Below, in pieces: positions 46,346 through 55,722 of a stretch of DNA of 64,000 nt. The notes under the pieces were generated by a model. It saw only the letters and a program-made list of their open reading frames with translations. It searched no databases and was not told the DNA's origin. The stretch comes from Vallitalea longa (GTDB lineage Bacteria > Bacillota > Clostridia > Lachnospirales > Vallitaleaceae), in the NCBI RefSeq assembly GCF_027923465.1, contig NZ_BRLB01000006.1, positions 163,422 to 227,421 on the forward strand, read 5' to 3'. The translations under genes were made by a program, and so were the position numbers. Numbering within the stretch: the first letter of the stretch is position 1; each line of letters begins with the position of its first letter.

Positions 46346-47947
46346 ATGAAGCTTTCTATTAATGAGCTAAAAAATAAAGAATTATGGGAACAAAAGGGGT
46401 ATACACTTCCTTCTTTTAATATTGAAGAAGTTAGACAGAATACAAAAAAGAATCCAACATGGCTACATCTTGGAGCCGGGAATATATTTAGGGCTTTTCC
46501 AGCAGCTGTACATCAAGATTTATTAAATGAAGGTTTATGTGATACAGGAATCATTGTGTGTGAAGCTTTTGATGAAGAAATCATAGAAAAAGCTTATGCG
46601 CCATATGATAACCTTAGTATACTAGCTACTCTAAAAAGCGATGGACACATAGATAAAAAAGTCATAGCGAGTGTTACTGAATCTATAGAAGCCAGTAAAG
46701 GTATGGATAGATTAGTTGAGATATTTGAATCACCTTCATTACAGATGGTTAGTTTCACTATAACAGAAAAAGGTTATTCATTGACTAATGCTAAAGGGGA
46801 ATATTTTCCTGATGTTGATAATGAACTAAATAATTTCATTGAAAATCCAAAAAGTATTATAGGTAGAGTTGCAATGCTTAGTTATAAGAGGTATCTAGCA
46901 GGCAAATTGCCTGTATCATTCGTAAGCATGGATAATTGTAGTCAGAATGGTACTAAATTATATGATGCAGTTAGTGCTTTTGTAGATAAGTGGGTAGAAA
47001 AAGGATTTGTTGGTGAAGATTTCAGAGAGTATATGAACAATTCTGAATATGTCTATTTTACTTGGAGTATGATAGATAAGATTACTCCTAGACCAAGTGA
47101 TGATGTAAGAGAAATATTAGCAAATGATGGAATTGAAGATACTGAAATTGTATGTACCAGTAAAAATACATATGTTTCTTCCTTTGTCAATGCTGAACAA
47201 GCACAATACTTAGCTATAGAAGATAGATTTCCTAATGAAAGACCTCCTCTAGAAAAAGGCGGAGTGATGTTTTCCGATAGGGAAACCATCGATAAAATAG
47301 AGAAGATGAAGGTAGGTACTTGCCTTAATCCTTTACATACTATCTTAGCTGTATATGGGTGCTTGTTAGGGTATAATTCCATATCGGATGAAATGAATAA
47401 TAAATATCTTAAGGCATTTGTTGAGAAAGCAGGATATGTAGAAGGGTTACCTGTTGTAGTTGATCCAGGTATCATCAATCCTAATGATTTCATTAAAGAA
47501 GTTATTGAAGAACGTTTTCCTAATCCATTCCTAAAAGATACACCACAGAGGATTGCTTGTGATACATCTCAGAAGATACCAGTTAGATTCGGTGAAACTC
47601 TAAAGGCATATGTAGAAGCGGGTAAAGATGTATCATCATTAACTTATATCCCATTATTCTTTGCCGGATGGATAAGATATCTTATGGGTGTTGATGATAA
47701 GGGAAACAGTTTTACCAAGAGTCCTGATCCAATGCTTGATGTGTATAGTAAATATGTTGAGGATATTGAATTAGGAGATAAAGGACCATTTGCTGATAAA
47801 CTGAAACCTATATTATCAGATGATAAATTATTTGGTGTGGATTTATATAAATATAATTTAGCTGAAAAAGTTGTCAAGATATTTACAGAACTTGTAGTTG
47901 GAGTAGGTGCCATAGAAGATGCACTTAAGAAATATTTAGATATTTGA
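46346..47947 (+). CDS. uxuB: mannitol dehydrogenase family oxidoreductase, probable fructuronate reductase
   Basis: A 533-residue NAD-dependent long-chain polyol dehydrogenase. The ATG at 46346 is chosen because GGAGTG lies before it; the ATG at 46331 overlaps that site. The dinucleotide-binding start is WLHLGAGNIFRAFPAAV and the catalytic Lys-Asn-His motif is KVGTCLNPLHT. WSMIDKITPRPSDDV is also family-typical. As the partner of uxuA it should reduce D-fructuronate to D-mannonate; the related tagaturonate or mannitol enzymes are less likely here. A strong terminator follows. Confidence 0.93.
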   Translation: MKLSINELKNKELWEQKGYTLPSFNIEEVRQNTKKNPTWLHLGAGNIFRAFPAAVHQDLLNEGLCDTGIIVCEAFDEEIIEKAYAPYDNLSILATLKSDGHIDKKVIASVTESIEASKGMDRLVEIFESPSLQMVSFTITEKGYSLTNAKGEYFPDVDNELNNFIENPKSIIGRVAMLSYKRYLAGKLPVSFVSMDNCSQNGTKLYDAVSAFVDKWVEKGFVGEDFREYMNNSEYVYFTWSMIDKITPRPSDDVREILANDGIEDTEIVCTSKNTYVSSFVNAEQAQYLAIEDRFPNERPPLEKGGVMFSDRETIDKIEKMKVGTCLNPLHTILAVYGCLLGYNSISDEMNNKYLKAFVEKAGYVEGLPVVVDPGIINPNDFIKEVIEERFPNPFLKDTPQRIACDTSQKIPVRFGETLKAYVEAGKDVSSLTYIPLFFAGWIRYLMGVDDKGNSFTKSPDPMLDVYSKYVEDIELGDKGPFADKLKPILSDDKLFGVDLYKYNLAEKVVKIFTELVVGVGAIEDALKKYLDI

Positions 47948-47975
47948 TTTTACAATTTAATATAATTTAATTTGT

Positions 47976-48015
47976 GGATAATTTTTATTGTAATGATAAA
48001 AATTATCCTTTTTTT
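47976..48015 (+). terminator. Rho-independent terminator of uxuAB
   Basis: GGATAATTTTTAT (47976-47988) pairs perfectly with ATAAAAATTATCC (47996-48008), then seven T. Confidence 0.9.
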
Positions 48016-48076
48016 AAAATAAGTACTATACTTTATATTTCTATGGAAATTATTTAGAAAATTAGTGATATGGGTA

Positions 48077-48105
48077 TTGACAAAAAATAAACACGGGCAT
48101 ATAAT
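48077..48105 (+). promoter_or_regulatory. consensus promoter of the arsR-permease operon, with possible operator
   Basis: TTGACA (48077-48082), 17 bases, TATAAT (48100-48105). Overlapping the -10 box, ATAATATT (48101-48108) is repeated in inverse as AATATTAT (48127-48134), a plausible ArsR-type operator. Confidence 0.8.
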
Positions 48106-48158
48106 ATTAGCAAATAACTATATAAGAATATTATTATATACTTAAAGGAGGATTACTA

Positions 48159-48464
48159 ATGAAGATTGATAGTATGGAAGTTAATGTGCTTAAGGCATTG
48201 GCTCATCCTGTAAGACTAGAGATAGTAAAAAAATTATTTAATGGAGAACGTTGTGTATGTGAACTATGTGATGATAACGAGTATTCTCAAGCAAATATGT
48301 CCCAACATCTAAAACTTCTGAAAGATGCTGATATAGTAACTACAAGAAAAGATGGTAATAAAGTTATCTATACTATTAAGCACAGTGAAGTTAAAGAAAT
48401 CATTACATTAGTTGACAGATTGGTTAGGACAGAAATTGACAGATTGTTAAATGGAGAGGAATAG
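48159..48464 (+). CDS. ArsR-family metalloregulator
   Basis: A 101-residue dimeric winged-helix repressor. LAHPVRLEIVKKLFNGERC starts the DNA-binding region, with the ArsR metal motif CVCELC (two cysteines flanking CE and one before) followed by YSQANMSQHLKLLKDADIV, the recognition helix. Cysteine placement suggests As(III)/Sb(III) or a related soft metal as inducer. It precedes the permease by two bases and should repress its own operon from the start-site inverted repeat. Confidence 0.93.
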   Translation: MKIDSMEVNVLKALAHPVRLEIVKKLFNGERCVCELCDDNEYSQANMSQHLKLLKDADIVTTRKDGNKVIYTIKHSEVKEIITLVDRLVRTEIDRLLNGEE

Positions 48465-48466
48465 AC

Positions 48467-49435
48467 ATGTTTAATTGGTTAGATTATTTAGCAAAACTAC
48501 TGGTAACTCAAGTTTTTGGCTTGGAAATGGAAAGTAAATTAGGGAGTAGTATACACTTTTTTGTATATGATACTATAAAAATTGTTATTCTATTAAGTAT
48601 AATGATATTTGTAATTTCGTATATAAGAAGTTATTTCCCACCAGAAAAAACTAAGAGGATTCTGGCTAAATTTAAAGGTATAAAGGGTAATATTATGGCA
48701 TCATTACTAGGAATAGTAACTCCATTTTGTTCATGTTCTTCAGTGCCTATATTTATAGGATTTGTTGAAGCAGGAGTACCTCTTGGACTTACATTTTCTT
48801 TTCTGATTACTTCACCGATTGTTAATGAAGCGGCATTTATTATCTTATTAGGATTATTCGGGTGGAAACTAGCTGTTGTATATGTTATTACAGGTGTTAT
48901 AGTAGGAGTTCTTGGTGGACTTATAATAGGAAAAATGAAAATGGAGAAGCATGTTGAAGAATATGTGTATAAAATGGATGTAGCACAGATTGATCCAGAT
49001 GAATTAACTATTAATGAAAGAATTTCATTTTCATTACAGAATGTTAAAGATATAGTTAAAAGAATATGGTTGTTCTTAATAATTGGTATAGGAATAGGAG
49101 CTGCTATACATGGATGGGTTCCGGAAGATTTCTTGGCTCAGTATGCAGGCGAGAATAATCCTTTTGCTGTAATACTTGCTGTAGCATGTGGAATCCCACT
49201 TTATTCTAATGCAATGGGCACAATACCTATAGCACAGGCACTTATAGGTAAAGGTGTGGGAACAGGTACAGCACTTGCATTTATGATGGCGGTAACAGCA
49301 TTATCCGCACCTGAATTAATTTTACTTAGAAAAGTAATAAAGCCCAAATTAATAGTTTGGTTTGTAATAGTAACAGGTATAGGAATATTATTGACAGGCT
49401 ATTTATTTAATTTCATTGGGCATTTATTAATGTAA
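48467..49435 (+). CDS. ArsP/DUF318-type permease
   Basis: A 322-residue permease with about eight membrane helices. The conserved cysteine motif TPFCSCSSVPIFIGF (about residues 80-95) and the repeat-like GIPLYSNAMGTIPIAQALIG with FMMAVTALSAPELILL are typical of PF03773. ArsP members export trivalent organoarsenicals; others of the family have no known cargo. The ArsR gene before it and a small thioredoxin after it support arsenic or another thiol-reactive species. The ribosome site GGAGAGGA lies in the end of arsR. Confidence 0.9.
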   Translation: MFNWLDYLAKLLVTQVFGLEMESKLGSSIHFFVYDTIKIVILLSIMIFVISYIRSYFPPEKTKRILAKFKGIKGNIMASLLGIVTPFCSCSSVPIFIGFVEAGVPLGLTFSFLITSPIVNEAAFIILLGLFGWKLAVVYVITGVIVGVLGGLIIGKMKMEKHVEEYVYKMDVAQIDPDELTINERISFSLQNVKDIVKRIWLFLIIGIGIGAAIHGWVPEDFLAQYAGENNPFAVILAVACGIPLYSNAMGTIPIAQALIGKGVGTGTALAFMMAVTALSAPELILLRKVIKPKLIVWFVIVTGIGILLTGYLFNFIGHLLM

Positions 49436-49471
49436 TATTATAAATTCTACAAAAATATGGAGGTAATACAA

Positions 49472-49711
49472 ATGTTAATAAAAATACTTGGAGGCGGTTG
49501 TAAAAATTGCCAGAATCTGCATAAGAATACACTAGAAGCACTAGAGACTCTAGGTGTAGAAGCAGAAGTAGTAAAGGTAGAGGAGATTAATGATATTATG
49601 GCATATGGTGTTATGAAGACACCTGCGCTAGTAATTGATGAGGAAGTAAAAGTCATGGGACGTGTACCAAAGGCAAAAGAAATAACTAAGATTCTAAAAG
49701 AGTATATTTAA
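49472..49711 (+). CDS. small thioredoxin-fold protein (redox-active disulfide type)
   Basis: A 79-residue single-domain protein with the redox motif GGGCKNC near the start and the thioredoxin cis-Pro region MKTPALVIDEEVKVMGRV. The ATG at 49472 follows GGAGGT; the ATG at 49457 lies before it. Such mini-thioredoxins are commonly encoded next to DUF318 permeases and may pass electrons or metals to them. It ends the three-gene operon. Confidence 0.92.
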   Translation: MLIKILGGGCKNCQNLHKNTLEALETLGVEAEVVKVEEINDIMAYGVMKTPALVIDEEVKVMGRVPKAKEITKILKEYI

Positions 49712-49805
49712 CTATATATAACTATATATCACTATATTTGTTCATAGAGTATTAAGTAACCATAGTATATAAAAAGTACTTACAATTGCTAATAGTTATA
49801 AAAAC

Positions 49806-49834
49806 TTGATAAAATCCCAAAGTTAGTGTATAAT
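49806..49834 (+). promoter_or_regulatory. promoter in a gene-free region
   Basis: TTGATA (49806-49811), 17 bases, TATAAT (49829-49834), pointing at the ORF-free stretch that ends in the terminator at 50104-50147. Confidence 0.75.
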
Positions 49835-49840
49835 GAATAA

Positions 49841-50147
49841 TACTGGATGAGTAGAAGTAAAAAATATTAGTATTTGATATGCAAGATATATAATGTTACA
49901 TAGCAGTATATATTCAAACATATCAAAAATGTTATAGTATGTAGAATGAAATCGCATTACATCATAACATTCTTAAAAGAAGAAAGTATTTTTGAAAATA
50001 TTTGATTTGAACTGGGGTTTGTTTTGGGTCTATTTCTGTTGTAGGCAAGAAACTATGCTACTATTGTAGTGGCATAATGTGAGTATAGTAATATATGAAA
50101 CATAAGCACTCTAACTCTTATCTAATTAAGAGTTGGAGTGCTTTTTT
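49841..50147 (+). ncRNA. candidate noncoding RNA or leader RNA of about 300 nt
   Basis: The stretch from the promoter start (about 49841) to the terminator at 50147 has no ORF with a ribosome site. It can fold into strong local hairpins: ATGTTAT...ATAACAT with inner ATGTA/TACAT (about 49929-49971) and TATGCTACTA/TAGTGGCATA (about 50053-50075). A G-rich single-stranded segment (ACTGGGGTTTGTTTTGGGTC) lies between them. I find no RNase P, tmRNA, SRP RNA or T-box signature. It could be a free small RNA or an attenuated leader of the BCCT gene 170 bases further on. The rest of the 604-base gap is AT-rich and empty. Confidence 0.5.
50104..50147 (+). terminator. very strong Rho-independent terminator
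   Basis: AAGCACTCTAACTCTTA (50104-50120) pairs with TAAGAGTTGGAGTGCTT (50127-50143), 17 pairs with a single G-U, followed by a T-run. Confidence 0.92.
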
Positions 50148-50315
50148 AATAGGAAAATTTTAACTCTTATATATAAAAAAATATTTATTAATTTTATTTA
50201 ATGAAAAAGGACTTTTATATGAATAATATAAAAAGGTGGTTTTTTAACTATATTAAAAATATTGGTGACAAAGATTCACTTTTATATAAATAAATTAAAG
50301 AAAATGGAGGATTTT

Positions 50316-51938
50316 ATGGAAAAAGAAAATTTAAGCAAAAAATTGTATTCTAGAAATTTCAAAAAATGGGGCTTTGATATGAACTTATTCGTATCAATAG
50401 TATCAGCGATATTAGTTTTGGCCTTTATCATATTTACTATTGCAAAACCGGAATTATCAAAAACAACATTTAATAATATTAATAATGGCCTCAATGAGAA
50501 TTTTAATTGGCTGTATGTTCTTACAATTAATCTTTCTTTTATATTTTTACTAGTTATTGGTATATCAAAACTTGGTAGAATAAAGTTAGGTGGTTTTACA
50601 GCAAAACCTGAGTATAATAATTTTTCATGGTATGCAATGTTATTTAGCGCAGGTATCGGTATTGGAATATTCTTTTATGGAGTAGCAGAACCTATTTATC
50701 ATGAAAGTATTCCACAAGGATTAAGTTCAGGTTCTACATTTGATAATTTTAAAGTTATGTATATGCATTGGGGTGCTCATGCATGGGCGCTATATGGATT
50801 GGTAGCAATTGGTTTGGGTTATTTCGCATATAACAAGAAGTTACCTTTTTCTTTTAGAAGTTTATTCTACCCATTGATTAAAGATAAGATATTTGGAATA
50901 TGGGGAGATATTATAGATACTTTTGCAGTATTGGCAGTATTATTTGGACTTGCAACATCTCTAGGCCTTGGAGCTAAGCAGATTAATTCAGGAATGAATT
51001 ATGTTTTTGGTATACCAGTTAGTTCAACTGTGCAAATTATTTTAATTGTGATTATTACATTTATTGCAACTTTATCAGTAGTAAGTGGTATATCAAAAGG
51101 GATAAAATTATTGAGTCAGGCTAATACAATCATAAGTGGTGTTTTATTATTGGCGATTCTTTTGATTGGACCAACTGTTTATATTTTATCCACATACATG
51201 TCAAGTATGGGACTGTATATAAAGGACTTTTTTGGCGCAGGACTTTTTACGGCAACTGCAGCAGATGATATCTCATGGCAAGGAACATGGACTGTATTCT
51301 ATTGGGCTTGGTGGATTTCTTGGACACCTTTTGTAGGAACTTTTATAGCTCGTATATCTAAGGGTAGAACTATAAGAGAAATAGCGATAGGAACAGTTGC
51401 TTTACCTACTGTCATAATAACCATAGCTATGACAATATTAGGTGCATCAGGTGTTTATACTAATGATTTACATGGTGGTGTTATCAAACAAGCTATAGAT
51501 AGTAATATTGCGACTGCTATGTTTGAGATGTTTAGATACATGATTGATTCAAAAGCTTTACAGATGGTATTTTCTTTTGTAGCGATTATAGCTATTGTAT
51601 TATTCTTTGTTACTAGTAGTGATTCAGGATCATTGGTTGTTGATAATTTGACAAGTGGTGGTAAGCAAGATTCTCCAAAGACTCAAAGAGTTTTCTGGGC
51701 GTTAATGGAAGGACTTATAGCATTATCAGTGTTACTTCTTGGTGGGGAAGCTGCTTTAAAAACAATACAATCAGCAGTGGTTATCACAGGATTACCATTT
51801 GCGATATTATTGATAATAATGATGTATTCTCTATCGAAGGAACTTAAGAAAAGTTATAAAAAACACGAATATAATACTATACTCAAGCTTAAGAGAAGAA
51901 TGGACAAGTTAGATGATGATGTTGAATATAAGCAGTAA
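50316..51938 (+). CDS. BCCT-family transporter (betaine/carnitine/choline type)
   Basis: A 540-residue membrane protein with about 12 helices. The ATG at 50316 follows GGAGG; an in-frame start at 50262 would overlap this site. BCCT hallmarks: WYAMLFSAGIGIGIFFYGVA, the glycine stretch, HWGAHAWALYGLV, and the signature FYWAWWISWTPFVGTFIARI followed by SKGRTIREI. The C-terminal tail is charged. It takes up betaine, choline, carnitine or a similar compound, usually with Na+ or H+. The tryptophan-rich site fits quaternary amines. The terminator 170 bases upstream may make expression conditional. Confidence 0.95.
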   Translation: MEKENLSKKLYSRNFKKWGFDMNLFVSIVSAILVLAFIIFTIAKPELSKTTFNNINNGLNENFNWLYVLTINLSFIFLLVIGISKLGRIKLGGFTAKPEYNNFSWYAMLFSAGIGIGIFFYGVAEPIYHESIPQGLSSGSTFDNFKVMYMHWGAHAWALYGLVAIGLGYFAYNKKLPFSFRSLFYPLIKDKIFGIWGDIIDTFAVLAVLFGLATSLGLGAKQINSGMNYVFGIPVSSTVQIILIVIITFIATLSVVSGISKGIKLLSQANTIISGVLLLAILLIGPTVYILSTYMSSMGLYIKDFFGAGLFTATAADDISWQGTWTVFYWAWWISWTPFVGTFIARISKGRTIREIAIGTVALPTVIITIAMTILGASGVYTNDLHGGVIKQAIDSNIATAMFEMFRYMIDSKALQMVFSFVAIIAIVLFFVTSSDSGSLVVDNLTSGGKQDSPKTQRVFWALMEGLIALSVLLLGGEAALKTIQSAVVITGLPFAILLIIMMYSLSKELKKSYKKHEYNTILKLKRRMDKLDDDVEYKQ

Positions 51939-52044
51939 TGTATAATACTATTAATAAAATTTTGGTAAAATCAAATAATATAATTGAAATCAATATTAAA
52001 CAATGCTATATTAAATACTATAACGTATTTAGGAGGTATTGAGT

Positions 52045-53226
52045 ATGGAGATTCGTAAGATTATTGATGATAAGCAGATATTACAGAAATTTGTTGATTT
52101 ACAATGTTATTGTTTCAATTTAGATAGAGATATAGTTGAATTTGAACTAGACAAAATGTTCGGCAAGGATGAATCAATTATATTAGGAGGCTTTTTAGAT
52201 AATCAATTACAAGGTTCGTTGATAATCAATGATTTCAATATATATTGGAATGGTCTTAATGTGAAGATGGGTGGTATCGGGGGTGTTACTACTTTCCCTG
52301 AAGCCAGACAGAATCATGTTGTTTCCCAATTGTTGATTGAATCGTTGGAAATCATGAATGAAAACAATCAAATATTTTCATTGCTTGCTCCGTTTTCCTT
52401 TTCCTTTTACAGAAAATATGGTTGGGAGTATGGAACCACAATGAAAGCAATGGAACTAGATATTGATGGATTATCACATTTCAAGAGTCAGGGATATGCA
52501 TTGAAGCCAATTGGTAAGGAGCATATACAAGCAGCAAAACAGGTATATGAAAAGTATTATTCTTCTTTTAATGGACCTAGCAAGAGGACTGATCTTAGAT
52601 GGGATGTTACATTTGAGAGAAACTTAGGAAACAAAGTATTCAGTTATGGAGTTTTTGATGATGACGATACATTAAGAGGATATATATTCTATAAATTGAT
52701 TGATAACCAATTTGTTGTTAGAGAAATGGTATATGATTCTTTGGAAGTAAGAAAACAGTTATTGTATTTCATATATGTCCATAGGGCACAGGTTGAGAAA
52801 GTTAAATTTGTAATGCCCGAAAATGATAAACTGGATATGATACTTACTAATCAGAAATTGAAGATGGTTATAGAGCCATACATGATGGTTCGTGTAATAA
52901 ATGTCAAGAAAGTATTGGAGATGTTTCCATTCAGGAATGTCCATAGTTTAGATTTCAGTATAGGTATTGAAGATAAGTATGCTAGTTGGAACAATACGGT
53001 TTTTGAAGTAAAAGTTGATGATGACAAAATACAAGTTGCTGAAAATGAAAACAGAAAACCTGACATCAGTTGTTCGATTCAAGTTTTTTCTCAGGTTATT
53101 TTCGGATTTATAAGCATTGAAGAAGCATTCAATTTAGAATTGGTATCATGTGATGATATTAATCTAATTGAAAAGCTTAATAAAATCATACCAAAAAAAT
53201 GTTCTTACATAACAGATGGATTTTAG
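52045..53226 (+). CDS. Eis-like GNAT acetyltransferase with C-terminal sterol-carrier-like domain
   Basis: A 393-residue protein; ATG 52045 follows AGGAGG, with an in-frame TTG at 52039 less well spaced. The first GNAT domain includes GGIGGVTTFPEARQNHVVSQ (acetyl-CoA loop) and FSFYRKYGWEYGTTMKAM. A second, degenerate GNAT domain (about 150-280) and a C-terminal SCP2-like domain (about 290-393: VEDKYASWNNTVFEV-like pattern, ISCSIQVFSQVIFGFISIEEA) complete the Eis architecture. Mycobacterial Eis acetylates aminoglycosides and host proteins; the acceptor here is unknown. It is a single gene with a terminator after it. Confidence 0.9.
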   Translation: MEIRKIIDDKQILQKFVDLQCYCFNLDRDIVEFELDKMFGKDESIILGGFLDNQLQGSLIINDFNIYWNGLNVKMGGIGGVTTFPEARQNHVVSQLLIESLEIMNENNQIFSLLAPFSFSFYRKYGWEYGTTMKAMELDIDGLSHFKSQGYALKPIGKEHIQAAKQVYEKYYSSFNGPSKRTDLRWDVTFERNLGNKVFSYGVFDDDDTLRGYIFYKLIDNQFVVREMVYDSLEVRKQLLYFIYVHRAQVEKVKFVMPENDKLDMILTNQKLKMVIEPYMMVRVINVKKVLEMFPFRNVHSLDFSIGIEDKYASWNNTVFEVKVDDDKIQVAENENRKPDISCSIQVFSQVIFGFISIEEAFNLELVSCDDINLIEKLNKIIPKKCSYITDGF

Positions 53227-53274
53227 TATTAATGCAATAATTTTTATAAAAATAATATAAGAATAAAATTATAA

Positions 53275-53358
53275 GAGACTACCTTATCAAATAATAATAT
53301 GATTGCAGTATAGTTTGTGATTGCAATACAGAATATTAATATATGAGGTAGTCTCATT
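53275..53358. terminator. bidirectional terminator with long loop
   Basis: GAGACTACCT (53275-53284) pairs perfectly with AGGTAGTCTC (53346-53355), followed by ATTTTATT. The loop is about 60 bases and contains two copies of GATTGCA. It separates the two convergent genes. Confidence 0.7.
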
Positions 53359-53367
53359 TTATTGTTT

Positions 53368-55635
53368 TTATAAATTCCTAGCTAATAAATAGCCAGATTT
53401 AGTCGCTTCAAAGACTTTTCCTTGTTTAAATGAATCACCTATATTATATATTTCTGGAGCTGCATTTTCTTCTACAAGATTGTAATATAGTGAATCTATA
53501 GGTCTTCCACCAATAGCCATTACTACTAAATCAGCGTTGATTTTCATTTCTTTTTCTTCAATCTTCATTTCTTTTGCAAGAGGATTAACTACATTCTCCG
53601 GTAATAATGGTGCCCATGTAATATATGGATCCGGTACGGTGCTAGATATATTTTTGGAAACTATGATACCATCTTTTTCTATACTCTTTAATCTTGTGCA
53701 ATTATGTAATTGGACTTTATTGTCTTCTAGATAATGTATCATATATCCTCTATTAGCTGTACAAACATGATTCATGAAATAAGGTTCCATTTCGATTATT
53801 TCAACATTTTTGTTCATTTCGCTTTTTAACATATAAGCTGTTTCACAGCCAACTACACCGCCACCTATTACAGCAATGGTTTCGTGATTTTTGGCTAGAT
53901 TTTTATTGAGTAAGAGATCTGTTGCTAAAACGACGTTATCTCTATCGTAACCAGGTAGTTTTGGTATGATTTGTTTAACACCTATACCTGTTATAATTAC
54001 ATCATAATTTTCTGATTTTAAGTTTTCCACAGTGGCAGTAGTATTAGGTTTATATGTTAAGTCATAGTCTTCACAAGCTTTTTTAATAGAATTATTTAAA
54101 TATTCATTGTAATTTCTTACGTCGAATTTGATCTTTGGAATAGACCCTGTTATAAGTAATCCTCCCGCTTTTTCATTTTTATCGATTAATGTTACATCAT
54201 GGCCTCTTTTTGCAGCTGTTACTGCGCAAGTAACACCAGCTGGACCAGCACCTATTACAGCAATTTTCTTTTTATTGGCAGTCAATGGAAATTCTTCTTT
54301 ATACACATCTTCAAATCCTGTTCTAGGATTGATTGCACATTGTGGGTGACCGCCTTCTACGAATTCATTTATACAACCTTCTTGACAGCCTATGCATGGG
54401 ATTATCTCATCCACTTTGTTCGCATAAACTTTATTAGGCCAATATGGATCGGATAATAATGGTCTACCTAGCATGATCATATCGCAGGAGTTGTCACGTA
54501 AAGCTTTTTCGGCTAAATCAGGATAACCTAATTTACCTACACCTGCTACAGGAACTTCATTTCCTGCATTTGATTTAATATTATTTTTATTAAAATATTC
54601 TTTTACTATTTTTGATACTTCTAAATAACATCCTGGAGGCATTGGTCCTGGTGGGTGAGGAAGCCACCAATTATCATAGCATCCAAGATCAACGTCAAAC
54701 ACATCTACGCCAGCGGTTACTAGGTTTTTCATATAATCAAGAGTCATGTCGACCGTTCTTTCGTTTTTAAATTTTTTGAGAGATTTGACACTTGACATTC
54801 TTTCACCGTATGTTTCGTTAAGAACCAAGGATAAATCTATTCTATACATTATAGGATAATTTTTACCACATCTTTCTCTTATTTCTTTTACTAAATCGAT
54901 ACCGAATCTCTGCCAATCAGAGTATTTCCCTAGTTTCCTTCTATTGAAAGCAGGATTGGTCAATTGCTCCAATAGATAACCCTCGTGTCCATGCATATAT
55001 ACACCATCAATCAATGCAGCTTTGGAGTCGGCAGCAGCTTGACCTGATTTTTTGATTATTTTCTTAAGTTTTCTATCTGATAATCTAAGTGATGGTACTC
55101 CTGGCATATAATAATTAGGATTATATGATGCTGATACAGGAAATTTGTGCATATTAAGAACACACTGGGGATTCCCGACTCTGCCCAGACCAGGACTTAT
55201 TTGAAGGAAAATCTTAGCTCCAAATGAATGACAGTTTTCTGCTATATCTCTCCAAGGTGCAAATGTAGTTCTGGATCTATCAATTCTTGGAAAGTAGGTT
55301 AAATCACCTTTCTCTATAATGGAATTGTCGATTCCATAACTTATAGGTATTAGTCCGGTAGTAATTAATCCTACACCACCTTTAGCTCTTTCTGTAAAAT
55401 AGCTAACCATTTTTTCGTTAGGTCTACCGGTTTCGTCACACATAGAAATATTACCCATTGGTGCCATTATCAACCTATTCTTGATTTTGGTTCTATTTAT
55501 TGTTATAGGGGAAAAAAGTTTAGTATAGGGGTATAATGAAGAAGTCATTTTTCCGTATTCTAGAAGTGTATTGTCATGAAACCAATTTCCATAACTACTA
55601 GTTAAATTCTTAACTCGTTCTTGATAAGATACCAT
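53368..55635 (-). CDS. NADH:flavin oxidoreductase of the 2,4-dienoyl-CoA reductase type
   Basis: A 755-residue flavoenzyme. The N-terminal Old-Yellow-Enzyme barrel has NRLIMAPMGNISMCDETGRP and the substrate histidine region VYMHGHEGYLLEQLTNPAFN followed by RRKLGKYSDW. Then comes the [4Fe-4S] cysteine set IPCIGCQEGCINEF...QCAINP and the FAD domain IAVIGAGPAGVTCAVTAAKR. A NAD(P) domain follows (IAVIGGGVVGCETAYML). The layout is that of dienoyl-CoA reductase, trimethylamine dehydrogenase and bile-acid BaiCD/BaiH-type enzymes, which reduce enoyl compounds. The first 30 residues before the barrel are extra. The membrane protein gene lies just upstream on the same strand. Confidence 0.93.
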   Translation of the reverse strand: MVSYQERVKNLTSSYGNWFHDNTLLEYGKMTSSLYPYTKLFSPITINRTKIKNRLIMAPMGNISMCDETGRPNEKMVSYFTERAKGGVGLITTGLIPISYGIDNSIIEKGDLTYFPRIDRSRTTFAPWRDIAENCHSFGAKIFLQISPGLGRVGNPQCVLNMHKFPVSASYNPNYYMPGVPSLRLSDRKLKKIIKKSGQAAADSKAALIDGVYMHGHEGYLLEQLTNPAFNRRKLGKYSDWQRFGIDLVKEIRERCGKNYPIMYRIDLSLVLNETYGERMSSVKSLKKFKNERTVDMTLDYMKNLVTAGVDVFDVDLGCYDNWWLPHPPGPMPPGCYLEVSKIVKEYFNKNNIKSNAGNEVPVAGVGKLGYPDLAEKALRDNSCDMIMLGRPLLSDPYWPNKVYANKVDEIIPCIGCQEGCINEFVEGGHPQCAINPRTGFEDVYKEEFPLTANKKKIAVIGAGPAGVTCAVTAAKRGHDVTLIDKNEKAGGLLITGSIPKIKFDVRNYNEYLNNSIKKACEDYDLTYKPNTTATVENLKSENYDVIITGIGVKQIIPKLPGYDRDNVVLATDLLLNKNLAKNHETIAVIGGGVVGCETAYMLKSEMNKNVEIIEMEPYFMNHVCTANRGYMIHYLEDNKVQLHNCTRLKSIEKDGIIVSKNISSTVPDPYITWAPLLPENVVNPLAKEMKIEEKEMKINADLVVMAIGGRPIDSLYYNLVEENAAPEIYNIGDSFKQGKVFEATKSGYLLARNL

Positions 55636-55722
55636 ATTTTTCCTCCTTGAGTTAGTGTATACTTACTTATTCGACATTATTACAATCTATCCTTCTATTT
55701 GTGAGCTTATGTATATTTATTC

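Noticed and set aside
47053..47493. Open frame of 146 codons on the minus strand
   Set aside because: It is inside uxuB, has no ribosome site and resembles no protein family.
49841..50147. Candidate RNA as RNase P RNA, tmRNA, SRP RNA or T-box leader
   Set aside because: The conserved cores of these RNAs (for example the T-box TGGNACCGCG or the RNase P GAGGAAAGTC) are not present.
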